Shown: positions 18,014 through 27,400 of the stretch, piece after piece
How positions within the stretch are numbered: position 1 is the first letter of the stretch
How the letters are laid out: each line of letters begins with the position of its first letter
Source: Candidatus Dadabacteria bacterium
GTDB taxonomy: Bacteria > Desulfobacterota_D > UBA1144 > Nemesobacterales > Nemesobacteraceae
Length of the DNA stretch: 64,000 nt
Direction: 5' to 3'
Assembly (NCBI GenBank): GCA_022822065.1
Contig: JAJECI010000007.1
Span: 1 to 64,000 of the forward strand
Notes under the pieces: generated by a model
Seen by the model: only the letters and a program-made list of their open reading frames with translations
What the model was told of the DNA's origin: nothing
The model's database searches: none
Position numbers and translations under genes: made by a program

Positions 18014-19132
18014 ATGAACTCCTTTAAAATCGGCCTCTCCGCAACGCTCTCAGGACGCCACGCAATCCAGGGCAGGGAAAGCCTCCGGGGAATAAAACTT
18101 TTTACCGAGGAACTGCGCACCAGGGGCGGAATAGAAACGCGGGAAGGAAAATCCCTGGTTCCAGAACTCATCTTCTACGACGACGAGAGCATCCCCGAGA
18201 AAACAAAGGAGAACACCCTCCGGCTTATAGAAAAAGACAAAGTAGACATACTGCTGGGGCCGTATTCAAGCAGCCTCACGCTTGCGTGCGTTGAGACCGC
18301 GGAGAAGGCCCAAAGAGTAGTGTGGAATTACGGTGGGTCGCTTGACGACATTCCTTCTCGCGCCCGGGGTAAGACGGTAAGCGCGATAACCGGGGCATCT
18401 TCTTACTTCCAGGCGGTTGTGGATATGATCCACGACTGCTATGCCGAGGCTGCGGACATCTCCGTTTTGCGTCTCGCGGGAAGCCGTTTTTCCGAGACCG
18501 TGTGCGAAGGGGCTCTGCTTCGCGCGGAGAAACTAGGTATTTCGGCGGCCGTTTATGACTTTCCCTCCGGCACAGAAGACTTCTCCGCCATACTCTCCCG
18601 CGCAAAAAGCCGCGGCGCTTCCTGCGTGCTCTGCTGCGGGGGGATGGAAGACGACATAAATCTCGCCAAGTGGATACGGCGGAACTCAGACTTTGACTTC
18701 GGGACAGTGGCGACGCTTGCGGCAGCGGTAAACGAGTTTGAAAAACGTCTCGGGCGGGAAGCAGATGGTTTTGTCTCAACAAGCCAGTGGGAACCGACGC
18801 TTTCTTTGTCCCCGGATTTCGGCCCGAGTCCCGGGGAGTTTTCAGACGGGTTCGCCCGCGCCTACGGATACACGCCCGACTACACCGCCGCACAGTCCTA
18901 CAACATGGGACTTATAATCGAGAAACTCATTGAGAGTACAGGTAAAACGGATGAACAGGCCCTTCTGGGCGAAGCCCTGCGCTCTCGGTTCACGACTTTT
19001 TACGGAGATTTCCGTATCGACCCCGAAACCCTGCGCCAGACGGGACACCAAATGCTCGTAACCCAGTGGCAGGATGGGAAGAAAAAAATAGTTTTCCCGA
19101 AAGAATATTCGAATTCTCGGCTTATGGTCTGA
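18014..19132 (+). CDS. LivJ-type substrate-binding protein without a signal peptide
   Basis: This 372-residue protein has the type 1 periplasmic-binding fold of branched-chain amino acid (LivJ-like) receptors: KIGLSATLSGRHAIQGRESL at the start, then DKVDILLGPYSSSLT. Unlike its relatives it begins directly with the first beta strand, and I see no hydrophobic export signal or lipobox. No ABC permease or ATPase genes lie near it. It may therefore act as a cytoplasmic sensor or small-molecule binder, possibly linked to the aminotransferase ended six bases upstream. ATG 18014 is the only good start. Confidence 0.8.
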   Translation: MNSFKIGLSATLSGRHAIQGRESLRGIKLFTEELRTRGGIETREGKSLVPELIFYDDESIPEKTKENTLRLIEKDKVDILLGPYSSSLTLACVETAEKAQRVVWNYGGSLDDIPSRARGKTVSAITGASSYFQAVVDMIHDCYAEAADISVLRLAGSRFSETVCEGALLRAEKLGISAAVYDFPSGTEDFSAILSRAKSRGASCVLCCGGMEDDINLAKWIRRNSDFDFGTVATLAAAVNEFEKRLGREADGFVSTSQWEPTLSLSPDFGPSPGEFSDGFARAYGYTPDYTAAQSYNMGLIIEKLIESTGKTDEQALLGEALRSRFTTFYGDFRIDPETLRQTGHQMLVTQWQDGKKKIVFPKEYSNSRLMV

Positions 19133-19137
19133 GAGGG

Positions 19138-19213
19138 TGGTGGAGCCGACGGGAGTCGAACCCGCGACCTCATGAATGCCATTCATGCGCTCTCCCAACT
19201 GAGCTACGGCCCC
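19138..19213 (-). tRNA. tRNA-Ala (GGC)
   Basis: Cloverleaf on the minus strand: acceptor GGGGCCG/CGGCTCC with one G-U, D arm GCTCAGTTGGGAGAGC, anticodon loop ATGGCAT giving GGC, T arm GTTCGACTC. The 3' CCA is encoded. It lies just after the substrate-binding protein gene on the opposite strand. Confidence 0.95.
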
Positions 19214-19231
19214 GAACAAAACAGAATTATA

Positions 19232-19260
19232 AATCTAGTTTCAAGGCAAGTGCATGTCAA
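19232..19260 (-). promoter_or_regulatory. Promoter of tRNA-Ala (GGC)
   Basis: On the minus strand, TTGACA (19255-19260), a 17-base spacer and TAGATT (19232-19237). Strong by consensus and correctly placed ahead of the tRNA. Confidence 0.65.
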
Positions 19261-19272
19261 ACCCTGAAAGAG

Positions 19273-19349
19273 TGGTGGAGCCGACGGGATTTGAACCCGC
19301 GACCTCATGAGTGCGATTCATGCGCTCTCCCAGTCTGAGCTACGGCCCC
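19273..19349 (-). tRNA. tRNA-Ala (CGC)
   Basis: This tRNA is nearly identical to the neighbouring tRNA-Ala (GGC) but has the anticodon loop ATCGCAC, giving CGC. The acceptor is GGGGCCG/CGGCTCC and CCA is encoded. Small D-loop and T-loop differences separate the two copies. Confidence 0.93.
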
Positions 19350-19368
19350 ACGAAAAACAGGAGTAATT

Positions 19369-19396
19369 AGTCTATTTCAGGAAACATGACTGTCAA
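19369..19396 (-). promoter_or_regulatory. Promoter of tRNA-Ala (CGC)
   Basis: On the minus strand, TTGACA (19391-19396), a 16-base spacer and TAGACT (19369-19374). The preceding GGGT and the TTGACA box are shared with the promoter of the other tRNA-Ala, so the duplication seems to have included the promoter. Confidence 0.6.
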
Positions 19397-19445
19397 ACCC
19401 TCCCCCTTCAGGCAACACTTTCTCTGTATTGTGAGGTGAATTATG

Positions 19446-19451
19446 TATAAT
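19446..19451 (+). promoter_or_regulatory. -10 element for hom-ntrB-ntrC
   Basis: A perfect TATAAT lies 37 bases before the hom ATG, with AAAAAGGAGA as ribosome site. The -35 region is weak. Confidence 0.4.
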
Positions 19452-19487
19452 TTCCTTTTTGTGCGTTAAGAAAAAGGAGATTGTCGG

Positions 19488-20789
19488 ATGAATTCCGTAA
19501 ACATAGGTCTTATAGGCGCCGGAACCATAGGTTGCGGAGTTTATAAAACGATAAGCGAAAACAAAGACATAATAGAAAAAAGAACCGGGATAAGGCTCAG
19601 AATTAAGAAAGTAGCCGATATCGACATAAAGAGAAAACGTCCGGTAAAAATCCCCAAAAGGCTTTTCACCACCGACGCGCGCGAGCTCATAGATGACGAG
19701 AGCATCTCGATAATAATCGAACTTATCGGCGGAACTACGGCGGCGCGCGAACTGGTTCTGGCCGCGATACGGAGCGGAAAAAACGTCGTAACCGCAAACA
19801 AGGCCCTTCTGGCCCACCACGGGGGCGAGATTTTCAGGGAGGCGGCCGCAAACGGGGTTCACGTGGCGTTCGAAGCGAGCGTGGGAGGAGGAATACCCAT
19901 AATCAAAGCGACGCATGAGAGCTATGTGGCAAACAACATTCTCTCCATACACGGAATAATGAACGGGACGTGCAACTACATACTTCATAACATGTCGGAG
20001 CAGAAAAAAGGGTTTGACGAAATGCTGCGGCGCGCCCAGAAAGAGGGATACGCAGAAGCTGACCCCTCGTTTGACATAGACGGCATCGACGCCGCCCACA
20101 AGCTGTCGATCCTGATAATGCTTGCCTACGGATTCTTTCCGAAATTCGACGACATATACGTCGAGGGAATAAGAAACATCTCCTCGACCGATATAAGCTT
20201 CGCCGAGCAGCTCGGCTACAAGATCAAACTGCTTGCCATCGCCAAGCTAACCGACTCGGGCGTACAGGCTGGGGTTTATCCTGCCCTCATAAGAAAAAAC
20301 ACTCAGCTCGCCGATGTAAAAGACGCGTTTAACGCGATCCATATCGTGGGAGACAAGGTAGGTCCGACAATGCTGTATGGAATGGGGGCCGGGATGCTCC
20401 CGACGGCAAGCGCCGTCGTGGGCGATCTGGTTTCAATTGCGAAAACCGCCCAGAACGGTTCTCAGCCCGCTCCTCCCATGCTTTACGCAGAAGACGCCGG
20501 ACACAGGTCTCTTGTCAGCACCGACGGTCTTTCGGGCCGCTACTACCTTAGATTCCAGGTTGAAGACAAGCCAGGCACGCTCGGGAAAATAACCACGATT
20601 CTCGGGAAGTGCGGAATAAGCATAGAATCCATAATTCAGCAGACAAGGGAAACAAACGGCGGGGAGGTCCCCATCATAATAATGACTCACGAGTCGGTGG
20701 AGAAAAGCCTCAGGAAAGCTCTTGAGAGGATAGGGAAATCCATGACATCCGTAGCCGATGCGATTTTCATAAGGATTGAAGAAATATGA
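19488..20789 (+). CDS. hom: Homoserine dehydrogenase
   Basis: Hom reduces aspartate semialdehyde to homoserine on the way to threonine and methionine. The 433-residue protein has an NAD(P)-binding start (IGLIGAGTIGCGVY) and the catalytic/dimer segment with TANKALLAHHG, ASVGGGIPII and IMNGTCNYIL. A C-terminal ACT domain (from about 350, YYLRFQVEDKPGTLGKI) usually gives threonine feedback control. Its stop overlaps the ntrB start in an ATGA, tying an amino-acid gene to nitrogen regulators. Confidence 0.95.
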   Translation: MNSVNIGLIGAGTIGCGVYKTISENKDIIEKRTGIRLRIKKVADIDIKRKRPVKIPKRLFTTDARELIDDESISIIIELIGGTTAARELVLAAIRSGKNVVTANKALLAHHGGEIFREAAANGVHVAFEASVGGGIPIIKATHESYVANNILSIHGIMNGTCNYILHNMSEQKKGFDEMLRRAQKEGYAEADPSFDIDGIDAAHKLSILIMLAYGFFPKFDDIYVEGIRNISSTDISFAEQLGYKIKLLAIAKLTDSGVQAGVYPALIRKNTQLADVKDAFNAIHIVGDKVGPTMLYGMGAGMLPTASAVVGDLVSIAKTAQNGSQPAPPMLYAEDAGHRSLVSTDGLSGRYYLRFQVEDKPGTLGKITTILGKCGISIESIIQQTRETNGGEVPIIIMTHESVEKSLRKALERIGKSMTSVADAIFIRIEEI

Positions 20790-21880
20790 GAGAGCCGGCA
20801 GTGGCGAGAAAAATCCTCACAGATGCAGAACCGCAGGAACACCCGACGTTCTACAAGGATCTTCTGGATTCGCTTCCCGAGGGGGTGATAGTAGCCGACA
20901 AGGATCTTAATATAATTTCCGTTAACGAACCGTCTGAGACCATACTCAATATCTCGAGGCGAAAGACCATCGGAAAGCATATATCAAGTTTTCTGCCGGA
21001 AGAGATAACCAACCTCTGCTCAAGGGCGGTGAAAGAAGAAAGAGTCGTACAGGAAAACGATCTGCTTTTCCGGATATCCCGCGACTCTTCGATCAACGTG
21101 GAATGCACAGTGTCTCCGATACACGGAAGCGACGGCAGGATGAACGGACTTGTAATCCAGATAAGAAACACTGAAAAAATGAACATGATGTCCATCATCA
21201 GCAGAAACTGCAGCCTCGAAGAAAATTACGAAACCCTTGTAAGGGGGCTCGCGCACGAAATAAGAAATCCCCTGAGCGGCATAAAGGGAGCCGCTCAACT
21301 TCTAAACGGCACGTTGTCAAAAACGGAGAAAAACCGGTGCTCGAAGATAATAATAAAGGAAGCGGAAAGACTGAAAGACCTGGTCAACAGACTCGTGAAA
21401 CCGTCGTCGGTATCAACGCAGCATCTGATGTCTGTAGATATAAATGAAATTCTGATTGACATAATATTTCTCGAATCGAACCTTCATAAGAACATAAAAT
21501 TCAAGCACAAGCTCGACGTTACCATTCCTCCCATACCAGGGGACTATAACTCCCTGAAACAGGTATTCATAAACATTATCCAAAACGCGGTGAGCTCAAT
21601 AAAGAACGAAGGGCAGATAACGGTCAGCACCAAGTGGGTAACAGATTACAAGATACGCAATAAACACACGGTCCTGATATCGGTAAAGGACGACGGAACA
21701 GGTATACAGAAAAAAGATCTGAAAAAAATATTCACCCCGTTTTTTTCGAGCAAAAAGAAAGGAACAGGACTCGGTCTTTTCATATCGAGCCAGGTAATAG
21801 CAAAATACGGAGGAATAATTACCGCGGAGAGTGCAGAAGGAACGGGCTCCGAATTCAAGATACAGCTCCCGGCAAGCTAA
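20786..21880 (+). CDS. glnL: Nitrogen regulation sensor kinase NtrB (GlnL)
   Basis: NtrB phosphorylates or dephosphorylates NtrC according to PII status. The 364 residues hold a PAS domain (about 20-130), the H-box LAHEIRNPLSGIKGAAQLL with the phosphorylated histidine, and a HATPase with an N-box, SVKDDGTGI and GTGLGLFISS. There are no membrane segments, so it is cytoplasmic as expected. It overlaps hom by four bases and is 12 bases from ntrC. glnB, its usual partner, lies 2.4 kb downstream. Confidence 0.9.
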   Translation: MREPAVARKILTDAEPQEHPTFYKDLLDSLPEGVIVADKDLNIISVNEPSETILNISRRKTIGKHISSFLPEEITNLCSRAVKEERVVQENDLLFRISRDSSINVECTVSPIHGSDGRMNGLVIQIRNTEKMNMMSIISRNCSLEENYETLVRGLAHEIRNPLSGIKGAAQLLNGTLSKTEKNRCSKIIIKEAERLKDLVNRLVKPSSVSTQHLMSVDINEILIDIIFLESNLHKNIKFKHKLDVTIPPIPGDYNSLKQVFINIIQNAVSSIKNEGQITVSTKWVTDYKIRNKHTVLISVKDDGTGIQKKDLKKIFTPFFSSKKKGTGLGLFISSQVIAKYGGIITAESAEGTGSEFKIQLPAS

Positions 21881-21892
21881 AGAAACCAGATC

Positions 21893-23308
21893 ATGAAAAA
21901 TCGTATTTTAATAGCAGACGACGAAGAAGACATCAGGTGGATACTCGAGACATCCCTTAAAAAATCGGGCTTTGAAATCGAGTGCGCCGAAAACGGGGAA
22001 GACGCCGTCCGAAAAGCATCCGAGGAAGCGTACTCCCTGATTCTTCTTGACATAAACATGCCGGATATGAACGGGTTTGAGGTTCTCACCCAGCTTAGAA
22101 ACAGAGAAATCGACTCGCCCATAATATTCATTACCGCGCAGAACACCGTCAGCAACGCCATAGATTCAATACAACTCGGCGCCTATGACTATCTGACCAA
22201 GCCGTTTGACCTCGAAGAGGTAAAACTCTTTGCCGAGCGTGCCATAAGAAACTACGAGGCCGGGAGAAAAATAAGGCTGTCTCAGGATTCCGAGGAGAAT
22301 ATTTCGTTCGAAGAGATAGTCGGCAGTTCACCCGACATGCTGAACGTATATAAGCTTATCGGTCGCACCGCCTCCAAGAACATCACCGTGCTGATAACGG
22401 GAGAAAGCGGTACCGGGAAAGAACTTATCGCAAGAGCCATCCATTACAACAGCCCGAGAAGAAAGAAAAGGCTGGTATCCGTAAACATATCCGCGATCCC
22501 CAAGGAACTTATCGAAAGTGAACTGTTCGGATACGAAAAAGGAGCATTCACCGGCGCCACCGCCCTAAAGAAGGGAAGATTTGAAGAAGCCGACGGCGGA
22601 ACCCTCCACATAGACGAAATAGGGGAACTCTCAACCGACCTGCAGTCAAAGCTCCTAAGGGCCATCGAGGAAAAACAAATCTACAGGCTCGGCAGTGAAA
22701 AACCGATCTCTGTTGACCCCAGGATAATAGCGAGCACGAATAAAAACCTAAGAGATGCCGTCACGGAAGGTTCCTTCAGAGAGGACCTGTTTTACAGACT
22801 AAACGTCATAACCATAAACCTGCCCCCTCTCAGGAAAAGAAAAGAGGATATAAAGGAGCTGGTTCAACACTTCTTGAAGAAGTACTCCACCGAATTCGGC
22901 ATCGAGAAAAAAGTGCTCTCCCCCGAAGCGGAGCAACTATTGATCAGCCACAGTTGGCCCGGAAACGTAAGAGAACTTGAAAACACTATAAAACGTCTTC
23001 TGGTTTTAACTCCCGACAGCATAGTAAGCGGTGAGGAGACAAAAGAAGCTATAGATTCGCAAACCGGCTACGGAGAAACGGAAACGACGGAGAGGAAAAC
23101 CGAAGAACTTGTTCGCATGATGGTAGAAAACTCGGACTTATCCCTGCACAACATCCACGAAGAGGTAATCGGGAAAGTTGAAAAACAGCTAATCAAAAAC
23201 ATTCTCGCGAAAACTGACGGAAACATGAAACAGGCAGCGGCAATACTGGGGATAAACAGAAACACCCTGTCAAAAAAGATAAATGATCTGGAAATAGAAA
23301 AGAGTTAG
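21893..23308 (+). CDS. glnG: Sigma54-dependent nitrogen response regulator NtrC (GlnG)
   Basis: A 471-residue response regulator that activates sigma54 promoters of nitrogen genes. The receiver domain (1-120) carries acidic residues in IADDEED, phospho-acceptor Asp53 and the lysine in LTKPFD. The AAA+ domain has Walker A GESGTGKE, the sigma54-contact loop GAFTGA and an arginine finger region. A Fis-type helix-turn-helix ends the protein ([19 protein letters not shown]). An NtrC-like DNA site lies at 24038-24056. Confidence 0.93.
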   Translation: MKNRILIADDEEDIRWILETSLKKSGFEIECAENGEDAVRKASEEAYSLILLDINMPDMNGFEVLTQLRNREIDSPIIFITAQNTVSNAIDSIQLGAYDYLTKPFDLEEVKLFAERAIRNYEAGRKIRLSQDSEENISFEEIVGSSPDMLNVYKLIGRTASKNITVLITGESGTGKELIARAIHYNSPRRKKRLVSVNISAIPKELIESELFGYEKGAFTGATALKKGRFEEADGGTLHIDEIGELSTDLQSKLLRAIEEKQIYRLGSEKPISVDPRIIASTNKNLRDAVTEGSFREDLFYRLNVITINLPPLRKRKEDIKELVQHFLKKYSTEFGIEKKVLSPEAEQLLISHSWPGNVRELENTIKRLLVLTPDSIVSGEETKEAIDSQTGYGETETTERKTEELVRMMVENSDLSLHNIHEEVIGKVEKQLIKNILAKTDGNMKQAAAILGINRNTLSKKINDLEIEKS

Positions 23309-23311
23309 GAC

Positions 23312-23968
23312 CTAATATCCAAGCTTCCTGAGCGCATCGCGCGCCGCGGACTGCTCGGACTGCCTTTTGCTTCTGCCCTTGCCCGTACCCGTCAGGTCTG
23401 AAGGAATTCTGACCTCCACCGTAAAAGTCCTTTCATGCGGAGGGCCTTCTTCGCTCAGAATCCTGTACTCGGGCGTCTTTCCGAAAACGCTCCGGGAAAC
23501 TTCCTGAAGCTGCGTCTTGCTGTCGCGGGGAAAATCGTTTTCCTCAATGGCGTCTCGAAACAGTCGGGACACCACCTCGAAAGTTTTCTCGTAGCCCGCG
23601 TCGAGATACAGCGCCCCTATAAGTGCCTCAAAAGCATTTGCGTTGTTTGACTTCCTATCCCTCCCGCCGGTGCTTTCCTCGCCCTTTCCAAGCCTTATCT
23701 GCTCTCCCAGGCCCAGCATCTCGGCGTATTTCGCGAAATTCGCACCGCTTACCACCCGGCTTTTAATCTTTGAGAGATCTCCCTCGGTATATGAAGGGTA
23801 TTTTTCGTAAAGCAGCACGCTAACCATGCATCCAAGCAGCGCGTCTCCGAGAAACTCAAGTCTCTCGTTGCTGAGGCATGAAAATTCGTTTGCATATGAA
23901 CTGTGGGTAAGCGCCGTCTCAAGCAGAGAGGGATCTTTGAATTCATAGCCGAGTTTTCGGTGAGTCAT
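23312..23968 (-). CDS. rnc: Ribonuclease III
   Basis: RNase III cuts double-stranded RNA, including rRNA precursors. The 218-residue protein has the catalytic signature NERLEFLGDALLG, the second acidic site in NAFEALIGALYLDAG, and a C-terminal double-stranded-RNA-binding domain (about 150-218). It is convergent with ntrC, three bases apart. Usual neighbours (era, fabF, acpP) are absent. Confidence 0.95.
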   Translation of the reverse strand: MTHRKLGYEFKDPSLLETALTHSSYANEFSCLSNERLEFLGDALLGCMVSVLLYEKYPSYTEGDLSKIKSRVVSGANFAKYAEMLGLGEQIRLGKGEESTGGRDRKSNNANAFEALIGALYLDAGYEKTFEVVSRLFRDAIEENDFPRDSKTQLQEVSRSVFGKTPEYRILSEEGPPHERTFTVEVRIPSDLTGTGKGRSKRQSEQSAARDALRKLGY

Positions 23969-24037
23969 TGGGAGAAAATATCATTTACCATATTCAAAAT
24001 CAACATCGTCGCAGGAGTGATTAAATTTTAAAACATT

Positions 24038-24056
24038 ATGCACAATAAACGTGCAT
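24038..24056. promoter_or_regulatory. NtrC-type binding site (ATGCAC-N7-GTGCAT)
   Basis: Perfect 6-base arms separated by 7 bases. The known NtrC site is TGCACC-N5-GGTGCA, that is TGCAC-N7-GTGCA, which this matches at both arms. It lies about 260 bases before glnB. An ntrC gene 0.7 kb away makes the reading likely. Confidence 0.6.
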
Positions 24057-24253
24057 CATCGGAAAAATCCGAAATGTCCCTTGGAAAAAGGAGAGATTTT
24101 TTTACGAACCAAAATATAAATCGAGTCGGCGTCGGATTCTGAAAATATTTAATTATAGGAGTTAGTTACAAAACAAAAAACTTCCCCTTCGCAAAAGAAA
24201 CAGTTATCCTATGTCCCTATTTTAAGAACCAGTTCACTTGGAAACAAAAGAAA

Positions 24254-24269
24254 TGGTATATTTTTTGAT
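24254..24269 (+). promoter_or_regulatory. Degenerate sigma54-like promoter for glnB
   Basis: TGG then TTGAT with ten bases between GG and GA matches the sigma54 spacing. The -12 GC is replaced by GA, so this is a weak candidate. It is about 200 bases from the NtrC-type site. Confidence 0.25.
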
Positions 24270-24298
24270 ACTTTATTGTAGTTGAATAACACGCGTAG

Positions 24299-24652
<354 letters not shown>

Positions 24653-24714
24653 TTAGCGCTCGCACCAAAGAAACTTTTCTCTGGAAACAATTGCATTAAG
24701 GAGGATTATTAATC

Positions 24715-26160
24715 ATGGCTACTAAGTCGGGTCAGCCCGCTTTTCCGAAAAAGCCGGCTGAAATAATGAAGTTCATAAAAGATTACGAGATTGAGTTCGT
24801 TGATCTCAGGTTTCTTGATTTTATAGGTATGTGGCAGCATTTCACCATACCGGCGGAGGAAGTCGACAAGTCATTTTTTGAAAATGGCCTCGGCTTCGAC
24901 GGTTCAAGTATCAGGGGCTGGCAGGCGATTAACACAAGCGACATGCTCATTATGCCGGATCCCACCACCTGCAAGGTCGATCCTTTCATGCAGGCCCAGA
25001 CCCTCGTCATAATATGTAATATCGAAGATCCCATAACAAGGGAACCCTACACTAGAGACCCGAGGAACATAGCGAGAAAAGCTATTTCCTTCATGCAGGG
25101 CACAAAAGTCGCGGATACTGCCTACTTCGGTCCGGAACTGGAATTCTTCATTCTCGACGATATCAGGTACGACCAAAGTCCACGCGCCGGATATTACTTC
25201 ATAGATTCAGAGGAAGGCATCTGGAATTCCGGGGCCGATGAGCAGCCGAATCTCGGTCACAAGCTCAGGCACAAGGAAGGCTACTTTCCAACGCCTCCTT
25301 CAGACAGCATGCACGACATACGTTCCGAAATGGTAAGCACGCTTCTAAGCCTTGGTATTTCCGTTGAAGCCCATCACCATGAGGTTGCGACATCAGGGCA
25401 GGCTGAGATTGACATGCGTTTCGCACCGCTGGTCGACATGGGAGACAACATGAAATGGTATAAGTATGTGGTAAAGAACGTTGCCCGGGAACACGGGAAA
25501 ACGGCCACTTTCATGCCAAAGCCCGTTTTTGACGATAACGGTTCCGGAATGCATATTCATCAGTCTCTGTGGAAAAACGGAAAGCCTCTTTTCGCAGGAA
25601 AAGGGTATGCGGGACTGAGCGACCTTGCGATGCATTATGTAGGCGGAGTATTGAAGCATGCGAGGGCCATATGCGCGTTCAGTAATCCGATAACGAATTC
25701 ATACAGAAGGCTCGTTCCCGGATTTGAGGCTCCTGTTAACCTTGCCTATTCGGCGAGAAACAGAAGCGCCGCGGTAAGGATCCCCATGTATTCTCCAAGT
25801 CCCAAGGCAAAGAGAATAGAGACCAGGTTCCCCGATCCTTCATGCAACGGTTACCTGACGTTTTCCGCTTTGCTGATGGCCGGACTTGACGGAATCGAAA
25901 ACAAGATCAAGCCGGGAGACCCGCTGGATAAGGATATCTACGCACTGGGACCCGAGGAGCTAAGCAACATCCCCTCCGTGCCAGGTTCGCTTGAAGAGGC
26001 CGTCAAAGCCCTTGAAGACGACCATGAGTTTCTGCTCAAAGGAGGAGTGTTCACAGAGGACGTAATTGAGACATGGATTGACTACAAGACGGAAAACGAG
26101 ATCAACCCGATCAGGCTGAGACCCGTACCGTATGAGTTCATGCTTTATTACGACGTATAA
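24715..26160 (+). CDS. glnA: Glutamine synthetase, type I
   Basis: GlnA makes glutamine from glutamate and ammonia. The 481-residue length and motifs fit type [14 protein letters not shown] at the N-terminus, [10 protein letters not shown] metal site, [21 protein letters not shown] (ATP/ammonia region) and the R-x-E of [20 protein letters not shown]. Tyr409 in [10 protein letters not shown] occupies the adenylylation-site position, so control by GlnE is possible. A strong ribosome site, AAGGAGG, precedes the ATG, and a terminator follows the stop. Confidence 0.96.
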   Translation: MATKSGQPAFPKKPAEIMKFIKDYEIEFVDLRFLDFIGMWQHFTIPAEEVDKSFFENGLGFDGSSIRGWQAINTSDMLIMPDPTTCKVDPFMQAQTLVIICNIEDPITREPYTRDPRNIARKAISFMQGTKVADTAYFGPELEFFILDDIRYDQSPRAGYYFIDSEEGIWNSGADEQPNLGHKLRHKEGYFPTPPSDSMHDIRSEMVSTLLSLGISVEAHHHEVATSGQAEIDMRFAPLVDMGDNMKWYKYVVKNVAREHGKTATFMPKPVFDDNGSGMHIHQSLWKNGKPLFAGKGYAGLSDLAMHYVGGVLKHARAICAFSNPITNSYRRLVPGFEAPVNLAYSARNRSAAVRIPMYSPSPKAKRIETRFPDPSCNGYLTFSALLMAGLDGIENKIKPGDPLDKDIYALGPEELSNIPSVPGSLEEAVKALEDDHEFLLKGGVFTEDVIETWIDYKTENEINPIRLRPVPYEFMLYYDV

Positions 26161-26177
26161 GAAAGGAAAAAACTGAT

Positions 26178-26215
26178 AAAAAAGGGGTGTCCTTCAAAAA
26201 GGCACCCCTTTTTTT
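26178..26215. terminator. Bidirectional rho-independent terminator
   Basis: A stem AAAAAAGGGGTG/CACCCCTTTTTT with a 13-base loop has T runs on both strands. It ends glnA transcription on the plus strand and the tRNA-Leu/gsp transcripts on the minus strand. Confidence 0.85.
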
Positions 26216-26221
26216 ATGCTC

Positions 26222-26306
26222 TGCCGAAGGGGGGAGTCGAACCCCCACGGGCGCAATGCCCACAGGATCCTGAATCCTGCGCGTCTACCTATTCCGCCAC
26301 TTCGGC
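26222..26306 (-). tRNA. tRNA-Leu (CAG)
   Basis: An 85-base tRNA with a long variable arm. The acceptor is GCCGAAG/CTTCGGC, and the anticodon loop TTCAGGA gives CAG. There is no encoded CCA. It lies directly after gspK, on the same strand, before the shared terminator. Confidence 0.94.
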
Positions 26307-26308
26307 TC

Positions 26309-27400
26309 TTATCTTTCTCTCCAGGACGCCACGGTCGGATACGAATTTTTCTTTTTCAGGTTTTTACGGATAACGGCCTGAATCTGTCTTGTAACGGGAA
26401 TTTGCTCTCCCACTATGCCTGTGGAAACAGCGGTGTAGACATCGCTTTTTCCGCTCTTAAGAACCACTCCCGAAATGCCGGAGCTTATCTTAAGACTGGA
26501 ATCCACTCCCTTCAAGATTTTATTGGTCTCGCTGGCAGATATGACTCTCTTGGTACTCCTGCGAATGATTATCTCGTCGGCCATTCTCCCGACTAAGCTG
26601 TCTTTCATCTCCCGGGGATCGTTCTGCCTCTCGTTGACCGAGACCCCCGCGGCCTTAATGGTAGCCATTATCACCGGTTTTGAAGCGGTGCTGAAATTCA
26701 CCTTCTTGTCTTTGGGATACACGGTCAGATAGTCTTTGACCTTGAAAAAGAAATCCTTGTCCATCCCCTCAATCATCCTAATTTCCTCAACGCTGTCAAG
26801 CGGTCCGTCCTTAATATAATAAGGGTTCTCAAGTTTGGTGTAATAGCTCCCACCGGCTCCATCGGGGTCCTGATCGTTTCCGCTACCCCGCGCCGCCCCG
26901 TCAAGCCAGTTCACCAGACTTGCCACGAAGAGATCGGCCTTCTCCGTCTCCACCTCGAGAAAGCGGAAAAGTTCATTTAGCTGCGTTCGGACCTGAAAAT
27001 CCACTCGGCCCGATTTCTGGCCCACAAGAGCGTTGAGATTGACTTTCGATCTCTCGTCTACAACTTGAAGAGATATGTTTCCTTCTCCGATGGGAAAAGA
27101 GGTGATGGAAAGCTTCCAGCCGTCGGAACCGTTTTCCGAGCTTATTGCCTGCGCAAGGATTCCCTGCAGTAAGGGTAGGTCCTCTGGTGTTTTTTTTCTC
27201 AGAACCCCCCGCACAACTCTCACCCCTGATTTCGCAATATGTCTTGCCTGGACATCGCTTGAGCTGTTCGCGGAAATTTCGTAACTCACGCGGGTCGAGT
27301 ATATGAAATCAATCACGATCGTGGAAAGTATCGCAATCGTAATGACAACGATAACAAGTACTATTCCCCTCTGCGTTGTTTTCGGATCTGCTCTGCGCAT
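26309..27400 (-). CDS. gspK: Type II secretion minor pseudopilin GspK
   Basis: GspK caps the pseudopilus with GspI and GspJ. The prepilin leader is cut after Gly12 (TTQRG). The following segment IVLVIVVITIAILS lacks the usual Glu at +5, a known trait of GspK. The 363-residue length and the segments ERSKVNLNALVG and SLVNWLDG match the family. It is the last gene of the leftward gsp operon, starting one base after the gspJ stop. Confidence 0.92.
   Translation of the reverse strand: MRRADPKTTQRGIVLVIVVITIAILSTIVIDFIYSTRVSYEISANSSSDVQARHIAKSGVRVVRGVLRKKTPEDLPLLQGILAQAISSENGSDGWKLSITSFPIGEGNISLQVVDERSKVNLNALVGQKSGRVDFQVRTQLNELFRFLEVETEKADLFVASLVNWLDGAARGSGNDQDPDGAGGSYYTKLENPYYIKDGPLDSVEEIRMIEGMDKDFFFKVKDYLTVYPKDKKVNFSTASKPVIMATIKAAGVSVNERQNDPREMKDSLVGRMADEIIIRRSTKRVISASETNKILKGVDSSLKISSGISGVVLKSGKSDVYTAVSTGIVGEQIPVTRQIQAVIRKNLKKKNSYPTVASWRER

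Noticed and set aside
24680-24700. Sigma54-like promoter between glnB and glnA (CTGG followed by TTGCA)
   Set aside because: Only eight bases separate GG and GC; sigma54 promoters need ten.
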